Shown in pieces: positions 49,505-59,176 of a stretch of 64,000 nt of DNA (positions within the stretch are counted from its first letter, which is position 1; the number at the start of each line of letters is the position of its first letter). This DNA is from Actinoplanes subtropicus (GTDB taxonomy: Bacteria; Actinomycetota; Actinomycetes; Mycobacteriales; Micromonosporaceae). The position numbers were made by a program, and so were the translations under genes. Where the stretch lies: assembly GCF_000721705.1 (NCBI RefSeq), contig NZ_JOJL01000040.1, forward strand, positions 6,565 through 70,564, read 5' to 3'. Under the pieces are notes generated by a model. The model did no database searches, was not told the origin of the DNA, and saw nothing but the letters and a program-made list of their open reading frames with translations.

Positions 49505-51862
49505 CTAGGACGGCAACACCCAGTCCCGGACCTCCGGCATGTCCTCCAGATGCTCGACGACGTACTCCTCGTGCCGGGCGAGCTGCGACTCGCACCACGC
49601 CTTGAGGTCGGCGGCGCCGCGGGGCAGCCGTTTCGCGTTGTTGATCGCGTCCATCACCAGGTGGTAGCGGGACGCCTTGTTACGGACGGTCATGTCGAAC
49701 GGGGTGGTGGTCGTGCCCTGCTCGATGAAGCCGCGTACCCGGAACCGGTCGGCGTCGGGCCGGCCGTGCACCAGCTGGTGGATCGCGCCCGGGTAGCCGT
49801 GGAAGGCGAAGACCACGTCGACCGTGTCGGTGAACAGCTCGGTGAACAGGGTGTCGCTCATGCCGTGCGGGTGGTCCTTGGGCCGGATCAGCGTCATCAG
49901 ATCGACCACGTTGACCATCCGGACCCGGAAACCCGGCAGCCGGTCCTTGAGGATCTGCGCGGCCGCGACCGTCTCCATGGTCACGATGTCGCCGGCCGCG
50001 GCCAGCACGATGTCGGGGTCGGCCGAGCCGTCGTCGGAGCCGGCCCACTCCCAGATGCCGGCGCCGCGCGCGCAGTGCTCGATCGCCTCGTCCATCGTCA
50101 GGTACTGCAGCTGCGGCTGCTTGTCCTGGACGATCAGATTGACGTACGACCGGGACCGCAGGCAGTGGTCGGCCACCGACAGCAGGCAGTTCGCGTCCGG
50201 CGGCAGGTAGACCCGGGCCACCGTGCCGCGCTGGTTGAGCACCACCTGGATCAGGCCCGGCCCCTGGTGCGAGAAGCCGTTGTGGTCGTTGCGCCAGGCG
50301 GTGGAGGTCAGCAGGATGTTCAGGCTGGGCACCTTGGCCCGCCAGGGCAGGTTCGCCGCCTCCTGCAGCCACTTGCCGTGCTGGACCGTCTGCGACGCGC
50401 TGACCATCGCGAACGCCTCGTACGTGGCGAACAGCCCGTGCCGGCCGGTCAGCGTGTACCCCTCCAGCCAGCCGTGGCAGTTGTGCTCGCTCAGCACCTC
50501 CATCACCCGGCCGTCCGGCCCGAGCTTGACGTCGCCGGGGACGACCCGCTCCATGAACGCGCGGTCGGAGACCTCGAAGACCGCGCCGAGCCGGTTGCTG
50601 TTGGTCTCGTCCGGGCAGAACAGCCGGAACCGGTCGGGGCTGGACCGGTAGATGTCGCGCATCAGCTCGCCCAGCTTGCGGGTCGACTCGGCCCGCTCGG
50701 CGCCCGGCGTCTTGACCTCGATCTGGTAGTCGCGGAAATCCGGCATGTCCAGGTCGTTGATCAGCAGGCCGCCGTTAGCGTGCGGGGACGCGCTCATCCG
50801 CAGGTCGCCGGCCGGCGCCTGGGACCGGATCAGCTCGACCGGCGCGCCGCCGGAGTCGAAGAGCTCCTCCGGCCGGTACGACTTGAGCCAGCCCTCCAGC
50901 ATCGCCAGATGCTCGGGGTTGTCCCGCACGCCGGACAGCGGCACCTGGTGCGACCGCCAGGTGCCCTCCACCGGCACGCCGTCCACCTCGTGCGGCCCGG
51001 TCCAGCCCTTCGGCGAGCGCAGCACGATCATCGGCCACGGCTCGTCGCTGCCGGCCCTCTTGTTCTGGATCCGCTGGTACGCATCGGCCAGCGCGGCGGC
51101 GAACCGGACGTGCATGCCGGGCAGGTCGTGCCCCTCGACCTCGATCACGTGGTAGCCGTGGCCGCGCAGGATCGAGCGGACCAGTTCCGGGTCTTTGCGG
51201 CCGAGCACCGTCGGGCCGGAGATCTTCGCGTCGTTGAGGTGCAGGATCGGCAGCACCGCGCCGTCGCGGGCCGGGTTGAGGAACGAGATGCCCTTCCACG
51301 AGCCCTCGAGCGGGCCGGTCTCGGCCTCGCCGTCGCCGACCACGGCGACGGTCAGCAGGCCGGGGTTGTCCATCACCGAGCCGAACGCGTGCACCAGCAC
51401 GTACCCCAGCTCGCCGCCCTCGTGGATCGAGCCGGGCGTGGTCACCGAGACGTGGCTGGGGATGCCGCCGGGGCTGGAGAACTGGCGGAACAACCGGTTC
51501 ATCCCCGCCTCGTCCTGGGTGACCCGCGGGTAGACCTCGGTGTAGGTGCCCTCCAGGTAGCCGGCGGCGACCAGCGCGGGACCGCCGTGGCCGGGGCCGG
51601 CCAGGTAGATGGCCTCCTGCCCGGTGAGCCGGATCAGCCGGGACACGTGCGCGTAGATGAACGACAGGCCGGGGCTCGTGCCCCAGTGCCCGAGCAGGCG
51701 GGGCTTGATGTGCCCGGCGGCGAGCGGCTCGCGCAGCAGCGGGTTGGCCTGCAGGTAGATCTGGCCGATGGTGAGGTAATTCGCGGCCCGCCACCAGGCG
51801 TCCAACTGGTCGAGCTCGGCCTGGTCGGGCTCCGCCAGGGTGCGGGCGAGATCGAGACTCAC
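49505..51862 (-). CDS. xfp: Xylulose-5-phosphate/fructose-6-phosphate phosphoketolase
   Basis: The 785-residue thiamine-diphosphate enzyme cleaves xylulose-5-P or fructose-6-P with phosphate to acetyl phosphate plus an aldose phosphate. The N-terminal YLTIGQIYLQ, catalytic-site His in LLGHWGTSPG, LAGPGHGGPA and TPP-binding GDGEAETGPLEGSWKG (176-190) are clear. FSHQGPG and FAFHGYPGAIHQL mark the C-terminal half. The length equals the family norm. Together with nearby propionyl-CoA synthetase it fits acyl-CoA and acetyl-phosphate metabolism, but the genes are not contiguous. Confidence 0.95.
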   Translation of the reverse strand: MSLDLARTLAEPDQAELDQLDAWWRAANYLTIGQIYLQANPLLREPLAAGHIKPRLLGHWGTSPGLSFIYAHVSRLIRLTGQEAIYLAGPGHGGPALVAAGYLEGTYTEVYPRVTQDEAGMNRLFRQFSSPGGIPSHVSVTTPGSIHEGGELGYVLVHAFGSVMDNPGLLTVAVVGDGEAETGPLEGSWKGISFLNPARDGAVLPILHLNDAKISGPTVLGRKDPELVRSILRGHGYHVIEVEGHDLPGMHVRFAAALADAYQRIQNKRAGSDEPWPMIVLRSPKGWTGPHEVDGVPVEGTWRSHQVPLSGVRDNPEHLAMLEGWLKSYRPEELFDSGGAPVELIRSQAPAGDLRMSASPHANGGLLINDLDMPDFRDYQIEVKTPGAERAESTRKLGELMRDIYRSSPDRFRLFCPDETNSNRLGAVFEVSDRAFMERVVPGDVKLGPDGRVMEVLSEHNCHGWLEGYTLTGRHGLFATYEAFAMVSASQTVQHGKWLQEAANLPWRAKVPSLNILLTSTAWRNDHNGFSHQGPGLIQVVLNQRGTVARVYLPPDANCLLSVADHCLRSRSYVNLIVQDKQPQLQYLTMDEAIEHCARGAGIWEWAGSDDGSADPDIVLAAAGDIVTMETVAAAQILKDRLPGFRVRMVNVVDLMTLIRPKDHPHGMSDTLFTELFTDTVDVVFAFHGYPGAIHQLVHGRPDADRFRVRGFIEQGTTTTPFDMTVRNKASRYHLVMDAINNAKRLPRGAADLKAWCESQLARHEEYVVEHLEDMPEVRDWVLPS

Positions 51863-51941
51863 GGCGATGTCCTTTCGCGGTCGTCGGCTGCTCCCAACCT
51901 AGGCTTCCCCCGTACCGCCGGAGTAAGAGTCTTTTGACCCT

Positions 51942-53642
51942 GTGGATAACTTGAACCGTCGCGCTGTCGTTTCCGTGTCACCCTTCGTGCAGCTCCACCT
52001 CGCCCAAGTAAAAGCCCGCCTCGGCAAGGCCAAAGCCCACCCCACGGTCACCGTTCTTGCCGGTCTCGTCGTCTTCGCCGCCCTGATCTTCCCGAATGTG
52101 CTGGACCGGCTCACCCCACTGGGCTTCCTGCGCATCCCGGTCGAGGGCGCGTTCCTCATCGCGCTCCTGCTCGTCCCGCCGAAGCCACGCCGGGTCGCCG
52201 GCATCGTGATCGGCGTCCTGCTCGGCCTGCTGGTCATCGAGAAGTGCCTGGACATGGGCTTCTTCGCCGAGCTCAACCGGCCGTTCGACCCGGTGCTGGA
52301 CTGGGTGCTCTTCGACGACGCGTACCACTTCGTGGTCGACTCGTACGGCAAAGGCGCCGCCATCGGCGCGATAGCGGCGATCCTGGCCCTCGTCGCGGTG
52401 ATCCTGAGCCTGACCACCTGGGCGGTGCTGCGGATCGGCGGGCTGATCGGCCGCAACCAGCGCCGCTCGCTGATCGCCGCCGGTGGCATCGCGGTGGCCT
52501 GGGCGGCGAGCTTCGCGCTCGGTCTGGGGATCGGCGCGGTCCCGATCGCGGCGCGCAGCACGGCCACGTACGCCTGGGACCGCGTGCACCAGGCGCAGGA
52601 CGGCCTGAAGGACCGGTCCGAGTTCGCCAAGGAGGTCAAGCAGGACGCCTTCGCGAAGGTCCCGCCGAGCGACATGCTCACCGCGCTGAAGGGCAAGGAC
52701 GTCATCTTCACCTTCGTGGAGAGCTACGGCCGCAGCGCGATCGAGCACCCGCAGCTGGCCCCGATGGTCGACCCGGTCCTCGACCGGCTGACCACCCAGC
52801 TGACCACGGCCGGCTTCCAGTCCCGCAGCGGCTGGCTGACCTCGCCGACCTTCGGGGGCGGCAGCTGGCTCGCGCACTCGACCCTCGAGTCCGGCCTCTG
52901 GATCGACAACCAGCAGCGCTACCGCGACCTGGTCTCCAGCAACCGGCTGACCCTGACCCGGGCGTTCCACAACGAGGACTACCGTACGGTGAGCGTGATG
53001 CCCGGGGCGACCAGCGCCTGGCCGGAGGGCGCCTTCTACGGCTACGACCAGGTGTGGGACTCGCGGAACCTGGGCTACCGGGGGCCGAAGTTCAGCTGGG
53101 CGCCGATGCCCGACCAGTACACGCTCAAGCAGCTGAACACCATCGAGTACCAGAAGCCGAACCGCAAGAACCTGATGATCGAGATGCCGCTGGTCTCCAG
53201 CCACACGCCGTGGGCGCCGATCCCGAGCTACCTCGACGACTGGGACTCGATCGGCGACGGCTCGATCTACGCGCCGATGGCCGCCGACGGCAAGAAGCCG
53301 AAGGCACTGTGGGCCGACCCCAAGCAGGTCCGTCCGGAGTATGGGAAATCGATCGTCTACTCGGTGACCTCCCTGGTCAACTGGATCACCAAGTACGGCG
53401 ACGACAACCTGGTGATGGTGTTCCTGGGCGACCACCAGCCCTCGCCGATCGCCTCGGGCGCCGGCGCGAGCCACGATGTCCCGATCTCGATCGTGACGAA
53501 GGACAAGGCTGTCATGGAGCGGATCACCGACTGGAAGTGGGCGGAGGGGCTGCGGCCCCAGGGAGATTCGCCGGAGTGGCCGATGAACGCGTTCCGCGAT
53601 CGGTTCTTCACGGCGTTCGGCACGAAGGCGGCGGCGTCCTGA
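51942..53642 (+). CDS. Membrane sulfatase-fold protein (LtaS/alkaline-phosphatase superfamily)
   Basis: The 566-residue protein has about four N-terminal membrane helices (~30-200) and an extracytoplasmic alkaline-phosphatase-fold domain with FTFVESYGRSAIEHP, SGWLTSPTFGGGSWLAHSTLESG (candidate Thr/Ser nucleophile region), SHTPWAPIP and VFLGDHQPSP (metal-binding D-H). It is likely a phospholipid- or polymer-modifying transferase or hydrolase at the envelope. The start is uncertain: GTG 51942 or GTG 51975. Its TGA overlaps the nucleoside hydrolase start. Confidence 0.82.
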   Translation: MDNLNRRAVVSVSPFVQLHLAQVKARLGKAKAHPTVTVLAGLVVFAALIFPNVLDRLTPLGFLRIPVEGAFLIALLLVPPKPRRVAGIVIGVLLGLLVIEKCLDMGFFAELNRPFDPVLDWVLFDDAYHFVVDSYGKGAAIGAIAAILALVAVILSLTTWAVLRIGGLIGRNQRRSLIAAGGIAVAWAASFALGLGIGAVPIAARSTATYAWDRVHQAQDGLKDRSEFAKEVKQDAFAKVPPSDMLTALKGKDVIFTFVESYGRSAIEHPQLAPMVDPVLDRLTTQLTTAGFQSRSGWLTSPTFGGGSWLAHSTLESGLWIDNQQRYRDLVSSNRLTLTRAFHNEDYRTVSVMPGATSAWPEGAFYGYDQVWDSRNLGYRGPKFSWAPMPDQYTLKQLNTIEYQKPNRKNLMIEMPLVSSHTPWAPIPSYLDDWDSIGDGSIYAPMAADGKKPKALWADPKQVRPEYGKSIVYSVTSLVNWITKYGDDNLVMVFLGDHQPSPIASGAGASHDVPISIVTKDKAVMERITDWKWAEGLRPQGDSPEWPMNAFRDRFFTAFGTKAAAS

Positions 53643-54529
53643 GGCTCTATCTCGACTGCGACACCGGGGTGGACGACGCCCTGGCGATCGCGTATCTGCT
53701 CGCCTCTCCGCAGGTGGAGCTCCTCGGCATCGGCACGTGCAACGGGAACACCTCGGCGGTCCAGGCCGCCCGCAATACCCTCGGTTTGCTCAATTTATCC
53801 GATATTTCGGACATTCCCGTCGCGATCGGCGAAGGAGCCCACCGCCCCGGCGCCGAGGTGGTGCACGGCGACAACGGCGTCGGCGGCGTGACGCTTCCCG
53901 ACGGCGGCGAGCCTGATCCCAGGACCGCGACGGAGCTAATCAAAGGCCTCGCCCGGGACAATCCGGGCGAGCTGCACATCCTGGCGACCGGCCCCTGCAC
54001 CAACCTCGGCCAGGTCCTGAGCGAGATGCCGGAGATAACGGATCTGATCGCGAGCGTGACGGTGATGGGCGGCGCCGTCCGCAGCCCCGGCAACGTCACG
54101 CCGCACGCCGAGGCCAACATCGCCGGCGACCCGGCCGCCGCGGCCGCCGTCCTCGCCGCGAACTGGCCGGTCACCCTGGTCCCCCTCGACGTGACGATGA
54201 ACCACCGCTGGACCGAGGCCGACCGGGCCGCGCTCCGGGCCGGCGGCACCGCGCTGCACGAGGCACTCGCCGACATGGTCCCGGTCTACTTCGACTGGTA
54301 CGAGCCCGAACTCGGCGTACGGGAAATTCCCCTGCACGATCCGCTGGCGGCCGCGATCGCGATCGGCGACCTCTCCCCATCCGACGCCCCGCGGCTCCCG
54401 CTGCGCGTCGACCCCGGGGGCGCGGTGCGCGAGGACCCTTCCGCTCCCTCGGCCGTCCGCGTCGTCTTCGCCCTGGCCGAGCCCGGCGGCCCCGCCATCC
54501 TCCGCCGCATCCTGCAACCCCGTCAGTAG
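53639..54529 (+). CDS. Nucleoside hydrolase (IUNH family)
   Basis: The protein of about 296 residues begins RLYLDCDTGVDDALAIAYLL; D6, D8, D12 and D13 form the calcium-binding D-x-D-x3-D-D motif. It continues with GTCNGNTSAVQAARNTL, VHGDNGVGG, ILATGPCTNLG and a late metal-binding HDPLAAAIAI. It would hydrolyse a ribonucleoside to base and ribose. No ATG, GTG or TTG lies just ahead in frame, and CTG 53639 overlaps the upstream stop as CTGA, so a CTG start coupled to the sulfatase gene is proposed. A GTG about 60 bases upstream is the alternative. Confidence 0.85.
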   Translation: MRLYLDCDTGVDDALAIAYLLASPQVELLGIGTCNGNTSAVQAARNTLGLLNLSDISDIPVAIGEGAHRPGAEVVHGDNGVGGVTLPDGGEPDPRTATELIKGLARDNPGELHILATGPCTNLGQVLSEMPEITDLIASVTVMGGAVRSPGNVTPHAEANIAGDPAAAAAVLAANWPVTLVPLDVTMNHRWTEADRAALRAGGTALHEALADMVPVYFDWYEPELGVREIPLHDPLAAAIAIGDLSPSDAPRLPLRVDPGGAVREDPSAPSAVRVVFALAEPGGPAILRRILQPRQ

Positions 54530-54708
54530 TCCGGGCGGCGACCAGCGGCGGAGTTCGCCCCGCGCGCCCGCGCGCCTGCCCCCGCCCGATCTAGGAGGCG
54601 TTCCGTTCGGAGCTGACGGAAAGTCATCATCGATGCGGGCGGCCCCACCGAGGGTGGAGATTTCCTGTTCACGGCGGACGCGAAGCCTCCAAGGTCGGGG
54701 ACCGGCTC

Positions 54709-56607
54709 TCACCTCGGGTCCAGCAGGACGGGGCGCAACTGGTCGAGCACCGCCGGATCGTCGATCGTGGACGGCGGTGGCTCCTCGGCGCCGTCGGCGA
54801 TGCCGCGCATGGTGCGGCGCAGGATCTTCCCGGAGCGGGTCTTCGGCAGGGCCGCCACCACGTCCACCCGGCGCAGCGCCGCCACCGGCCCGATCTGCGC
54901 CCGCACCAGCGCGATCAGCTCCTCCTCGAGACGGGCCGGGTCCGCGTCGACGCCGCTCTTCAGGACCACGAAGCCGCGCGGCAGCTGGCCCTTGAGCGGG
55001 TCCGCCACGCCGATCACCGCGCACTCGGCGACGGCCGGGTGGCCCGCGAGGACCTCCTCCATCGCGCCGGTGGACAGGCGGTGGCCGGCCACGTTGATGA
55101 CGTCGTCGGTGCGGCCCATGACGTACAGGTAGCCGTCCTCGTCGAACCGGCCGCCGTCGCCGGTCAGGTAGTTCCCCGGGTACGCCGACAGGTACGACCG
55201 CACGTACCGGTCGTCGTCGCCCCACAGGGTCGGCAGGCAGCCGGGCGGCAGCGGCAACTCCAGCAGGATCGACCCGTCCTCGCCCGGCGGCAGGTCCGCG
55301 CCGGCCGGGTCCACGACCCGCACGCGGTAGCCCGGGACCGGGAACGACGGCGTCCCGGGCCGGGTCGGCAGCCGCTCCAGGCCGCGGGGGCTCGCCGCGA
55401 TCGGCCAGCCGGTCTCGGTCTGCCACCAGTTGTCGATCACCGGGATGCGCAGCAGGTCGCCGGCCCACTCGTACGTCTGCGGGTCCAGCCTCTCCCCCGC
55501 CAGAAAGAGCAGTCGCAGCGAGCTCAGGTCGCGCCCGCGCAGCGCGGCGCCCGACGGGTCCTCCTTCTTGATCGCCCGGATCGCGGTCGGCGCGGTGAAC
55601 ATCGTGCGCACCCGATGCTGCGAAGCGACCCGCCAGAACGCGCCCGCGTCCGGCGTGCCGACCGGCTTGCCCTCGTAGAGGATCGTGGTCGCTCCGGTGA
55701 GCAGCGGCGCGTACACGATGTACGAGTGACCTACCACCCAGCCGACGTCGGAGGCCGCCCAGAAGACGTCGCCCGGCCCGGTGTCGAAGATCGCCCGCAT
55801 CGACCAGCGCAGGGCGACCGCGTGCCCGCCGTTGTCGCGCACCACGCCCTTCGGCTTCCCGGTGGTGCCGCTGGTGTACAGGATGTAGAGCGGATCGGTC
55901 GCCGCCACCGGCACACACTCGGCCGGTGAGGCGCCGTCCACCGCCTCGGCCCAGCTCACGTCCCGCCCGGGCCGCAGCGAGCCGGGGTGTTGCGGGCGCT
56001 GGAAGACGACGACCTCGGCGGGCTCGTGCGACGCCAGCGACAGCGCGGCCTCGAGCATCGGCAGGTAGGGCACCACCCGCCCGGCCTCCACCCCGCAGGA
56101 GGCGGCCACCACCACCGTCGGCCGGGCGTCGTCGATGCGCGCCGCCAGCTCCTTGGCGCCGAAGCCGCCGAACACGACCGAGTGCACCGCGCCGAGCCGG
56201 GCGCAGGCGAGCATCGCCACGACCGTCTCCGGGATCATCGCCATGTAGATCACCACCCGGTCGCCCCGGCCGACCCCGAGCCGCCGGAGCGCGCCGGCGA
56301 AGACCGCGACCTCGTCGCGCAGGCCCTCGTACGTGTACGAGGCGAGCACACCGGTCACCGGGCTGTCGTGCACCAGCGCCACCCGGGCGCCGAAGCCCGC
56401 CTCGACGTGCCGGTCCAGCGCGTTGTGGCAGGTGTTCAGCCGCGCGCCGGGGAACCAGCGGTAGAACGGCGGCCGGTCGTCGTCGAGGATCCGGCCGGGC
56501 GGCGTGACCCAGTCGATCAGCTCGGCGGCGTCCCGCCAGAAGCCCTCGGGGTCGGCCATGCTCCGCTCGTACGCCTGCCGGTATTCGCCCATGTGATCAG
56601 TCAGCAC
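54709..56607 (-). CDS. prpE: Propionyl-CoA synthetase
   Basis: The 632-residue AMP-forming acyl-CoA synthetase has P-loop YTSGTTGKPKG (244-254), NWWQTETGWPI, the adenylate motif GDGGRFDEDGYLYVMGRTDDVINVAGHRLS, and acetylatable Lys594 in TRSGKILRRT. The N-terminal GEYRQAYERSMADPEGFWRDAA is characteristic of PrpE and close acetyl-CoA synthetases. It activates propionate or acetate with ATP and CoA. ATG 56592 (MGEYRQ) is as good as 56607. Activity should be controlled by lysine acetylation, as in the family. Confidence 0.92.
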   Translation of the reverse strand: MLTDHMGEYRQAYERSMADPEGFWRDAAELIDWVTPPGRILDDDRPPFYRWFPGARLNTCHNALDRHVEAGFGARVALVHDSPVTGVLASYTYEGLRDEVAVFAGALRRLGVGRGDRVVIYMAMIPETVVAMLACARLGAVHSVVFGGFGAKELAARIDDARPTVVVAASCGVEAGRVVPYLPMLEAALSLASHEPAEVVVFQRPQHPGSLRPGRDVSWAEAVDGASPAECVPVAATDPLYILYTSGTTGKPKGVVRDNGGHAVALRWSMRAIFDTGPGDVFWAASDVGWVVGHSYIVYAPLLTGATTILYEGKPVGTPDAGAFWRVASQHRVRTMFTAPTAIRAIKKEDPSGAALRGRDLSSLRLLFLAGERLDPQTYEWAGDLLRIPVIDNWWQTETGWPIAASPRGLERLPTRPGTPSFPVPGYRVRVVDPAGADLPPGEDGSILLELPLPPGCLPTLWGDDDRYVRSYLSAYPGNYLTGDGGRFDEDGYLYVMGRTDDVINVAGHRLSTGAMEEVLAGHPAVAECAVIGVADPLKGQLPRGFVVLKSGVDADPARLEEELIALVRAQIGPVAALRRVDVVAALPKTRSGKILRRTMRGIADGAEEPPPSTIDDPAVLDQLRPVLLDPR

Positions 56608-56790
56608 CCTGCGAGTCCCGCCGTCCAGGTGCTTGCACGGAAAAGCCTCCCCCGCGCGCCGCGCATCCAGAGATTACCGAAAAAACCGGCTTTTCACTCC
56701 GTAGCCTGATTTCATGGGTCTGTTCGCCAGCCGGTCCGACGAGCGCCCCGCGCCGCCGCGATCCGGGCCGGCGCGAAGGCCGGGATCGCC

Positions 56791-57189
56791 ATGACGATCG
56801 CCCGGGGCGGCGCGGTCACCGCCGTCCTCGAGCTCTACGGCCGGCACGAACTGGCCGTCGACGGCGCGCTGACCAGCAAGTGGGGCGCGATCATGCGGGT
56901 CGCCGAGCAGGCCCGGCAGGGCGCGCTCGCCGCGTTCGTCACCCGGCAGCTCGCCGACGACCGGCTCGCGGTCACCACCGTCGTCGACGCGCTCGGGCAC
57001 ACCGAGGAGACCGCCGAGGCGACCGAGCGGGTCTCCGAGCAGATCGCCGCGCTGCGGGCCACCGCCGAGTCGGTGGCGGCCGGCATCCGCACCACCAGCG
57101 ACACGATCGGCCAGATGGACGCGGTCCAGGCCCGCATCGGCGAGGTCCTCGAAGAACAGGCGACCATGGCCCACGCCTTCGAGAGGTGA
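56791..57189 (+). pseudogene. Chemoreceptor-like helical protein, possibly frameshifted
   Basis: The 132-residue frame reads MTIARGGAVTAVLELYGRHELAVDGALTSKWGAIM followed by a long heptad-rich helix (EETAEATERVSEQIAALRATAESVAAGIRTT...QARIGEVLEEQATM). This resembles the linker and stalk of methyl-accepting proteins. An ATG at 56714 starts MGLFASRSDERP and stops at 56791, while the in-frame upstream sequence AAAIRAGAKAGIAMTIARGG continues the present frame without a start. A one-base loss near 56750 would join them. It may be a decayed gene or a short protein starting at 56791. Confidence 0.5.
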
Positions 57190-57248
57190 ACCCCCTTCAA
57201 AAGCCTTGGCCGTACGCGTGGACACCGGTCCCCGGTGAGCCGGCCACG

Positions 57249-57294
57249 CGCCGTCGTCGGTCACCCTCCGCGCGCGGCCGCCGGGCTGTCCTGC
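57249..57294 (-). repeat. Degenerate copy F of the dispersed repeat (reverse)
   Basis: The stretch CGCGCCGTCGTCGGTCAC through GCCGCCGGGCTGTCCTGC aligns with the middle and end of the reverse-oriented repeat, but with many substitutions and a shortened hairpin. Like the good copies it lies between convergent 3' ends. Confidence 0.4.
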
Positions 57295-57464
57295 ATGGCA
57301 AACCCCGGGCGTGTGGTCCTGGTCTTGGGCCGGGCCCGCCCGGCGGCCGGGGCCGGAGCCGGTGTTGCAGCTCGCGGCCCTGGCACGCCGGGGACTCGAA
57401 TGGGGCTCGTACGGTAAAGGTGCGCAAGGGAAACGCCCGGCGGAAGGAAACGGCCTGGGTTTGG

Positions 57465-59054
57465 TCAGTACCGGAAGCGGGCGACCAGGCTCTGCAATTG
57501 GTGCGCGGTGACGGCTAGTTCGTCGGCCGCGGCGCGGGTGTCGCCGACGGCGCCGGAGGTGCGCCGGGTCGCGTCGGAGACCGTGCCGATCGTCTGGGCG
57601 ATGTTGCCGGCGCCGGCCGCCGCCTCGGAGAGCGTGCGGTTCATCTCCTGGGTGGTCGCCGTCTGCTCCTCCACCGCCGAGGCGATCGCCAGCTGGATGC
57701 CGTTGATCCGCTCGATGATCGTGGAGATCTCGCCGATCGCGGTGACCGCGCCGTCGGTGTCGGCCTGGATCGCCTGCACCCGGCGGGAGATGTCCTCGGT
57801 CGCCTTCGCCGTCTCCTGGGCCAGGTCCTTGACCTCGCCCGCGACGACCGCGAAGCCCTTGCCCGACTCGCCCGCGCGAGCCGCCTCGATCGTCGCGTTC
57901 AGCGCGAGGAGGTTGGTCTGCTCGGCGATCGCGGTGATCGTCTTGACCACGGTGGCGATCTCGCTGGACGACTCGCCGAGCCGGGCCACGATCGCGTTGG
58001 TCTGCGCGGCCACCTCGACGGCCTGCACGGCCACCTCGGACGCCTCGGTCGTGGAGACGCTGATGTCCCGGATCGCCGAGCCCATCTCCTCCGAGCCGGC
58101 GCTGACCACCTGCAGGTTGTTGGAGACCACGTCGGCCGCGGCGGCCACCGTGCCGGCCTGCGACGACGCCTCGGACGCGGCCGCGTCGACCTGGCCGGAG
58201 ACGGCGGTCAGCTGGCTGGCGGCCGAGTTCAGCGTGCCCGCGTTGCCGGCCAGCTGCACCAGGTCCTCCCGGAGCCGGCTGAGCCCCCGGTCGAGCGAGT
58301 TCGCCATCCGGCCGACCTCGTCCTCGGAGGCCACCCCCGACGTACGGGTGAGGTCGCCCTCGGCGAGCCCCTCGGCCACGTGGGCGACGTTCTGCACGGC
58401 GCTCCGCACCCGGCTCGCCACCCGGAACCCGATCAGCAGGCTGAGCAGCACGCCCGCGGCCAGCAGCGCGGACACCGTCCAGGTCGCGGTGCGGCCGGCC
58501 TTCTTGGCGGCGGCGATGCTCTCGTCGGACAGCGCCTGCGCCCGGTTCTGCAGCGTCGACTCGTCGGCCACGAGCGCGCCGTAGATCTGGTTGTACTGCT
58601 GGACGATCTTGTCGAAGTCGGCCTTGGTGAGATGCGAGGTGTCCTGCGCGGCCTGGTTGTTGAAGGCCAGGTACGCCTGCCAGTCGGACTTCGCCCTCTC
58701 CACCGCGGCGGTGCCCGCCTGGTCGCCGGCCAGGCTCTGCCCGAGGCTGCTCAGGGCGCCCTCGATCGCGGCCTGATCGGCCGCGAGCATCTGCTTGAGC
58801 GCGTCGGCGATGGCCGGATACAGCTTGAGCGCCGACACCCCGCCGCCGTAGGCCTCCACGTTCTTGGCGAACGCGCCCGCCGCGGCCTCGACCGTGATGG
58901 TCTTGCGCTGCGCCGCGGCGGCGTCCGCGTTCTGCGACCGGAGCGTCATGATGGCGACGCCGCCGACGATGAGACCGCTGATCGTCGCGGTCAGGACGGC
59001 AGTACCGATCTTCGTGCCTAGCGAGCGATTGTCGAACGCTCCAGCGAGCCCCAT
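57465..59054 (-). CDS. Methyl-accepting chemotaxis protein
   Basis: The chemoreceptor of about 529 residues has a first membrane helix ([21 protein letters not shown]), a helical extracytoplasmic sensor (~45-185), a second helix ([18 protein letters not shown]), HAMP and a long cytoplasmic coiled coil. The hairpin tip [31 protein letters not shown] identifies the MCP signalling domain that contacts CheA/CheW. ATG 59054 follows GGGAGGAA. No che genes are in the window. The ligand is unknown. Confidence 0.93.
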   Translation of the reverse strand: MGLAGAFDNRSLGTKIGTAVLTATISGLIVGGVAIMTLRSQNADAAAAQRKTITVEAAAGAFAKNVEAYGGGVSALKLYPAIADALKQMLAADQAAIEGALSSLGQSLAGDQAGTAAVERAKSDWQAYLAFNNQAAQDTSHLTKADFDKIVQQYNQIYGALVADESTLQNRAQALSDESIAAAKKAGRTATWTVSALLAAGVLLSLLIGFRVASRVRSAVQNVAHVAEGLAEGDLTRTSGVASEDEVGRMANSLDRGLSRLREDLVQLAGNAGTLNSAASQLTAVSGQVDAAASEASSQAGTVAAAADVVSNNLQVVSAGSEEMGSAIRDISVSTTEASEVAVQAVEVAAQTNAIVARLGESSSEIATVVKTITAIAEQTNLLALNATIEAARAGESGKGFAVVAGEVKDLAQETAKATEDISRRVQAIQADTDGAVTAIGEISTIIERINGIQLAIASAVEEQTATTQEMNRTLSEAAAGAGNIAQTIGTVSDATRRTSGAVGDTRAAADELAVTAHQLQSLVARFRY

Positions 59055-59176
59055 GCCCGTTCCTCCCGTCACACCCTCGTACCGGAAAGATCGGCACCGG
59101 GGTGCCTGGGGATGAGGAACACGGCTGATCCCGTAATGTCCGGCCGGCTCCCGGCACTGATGCTACGGTCGCGATC

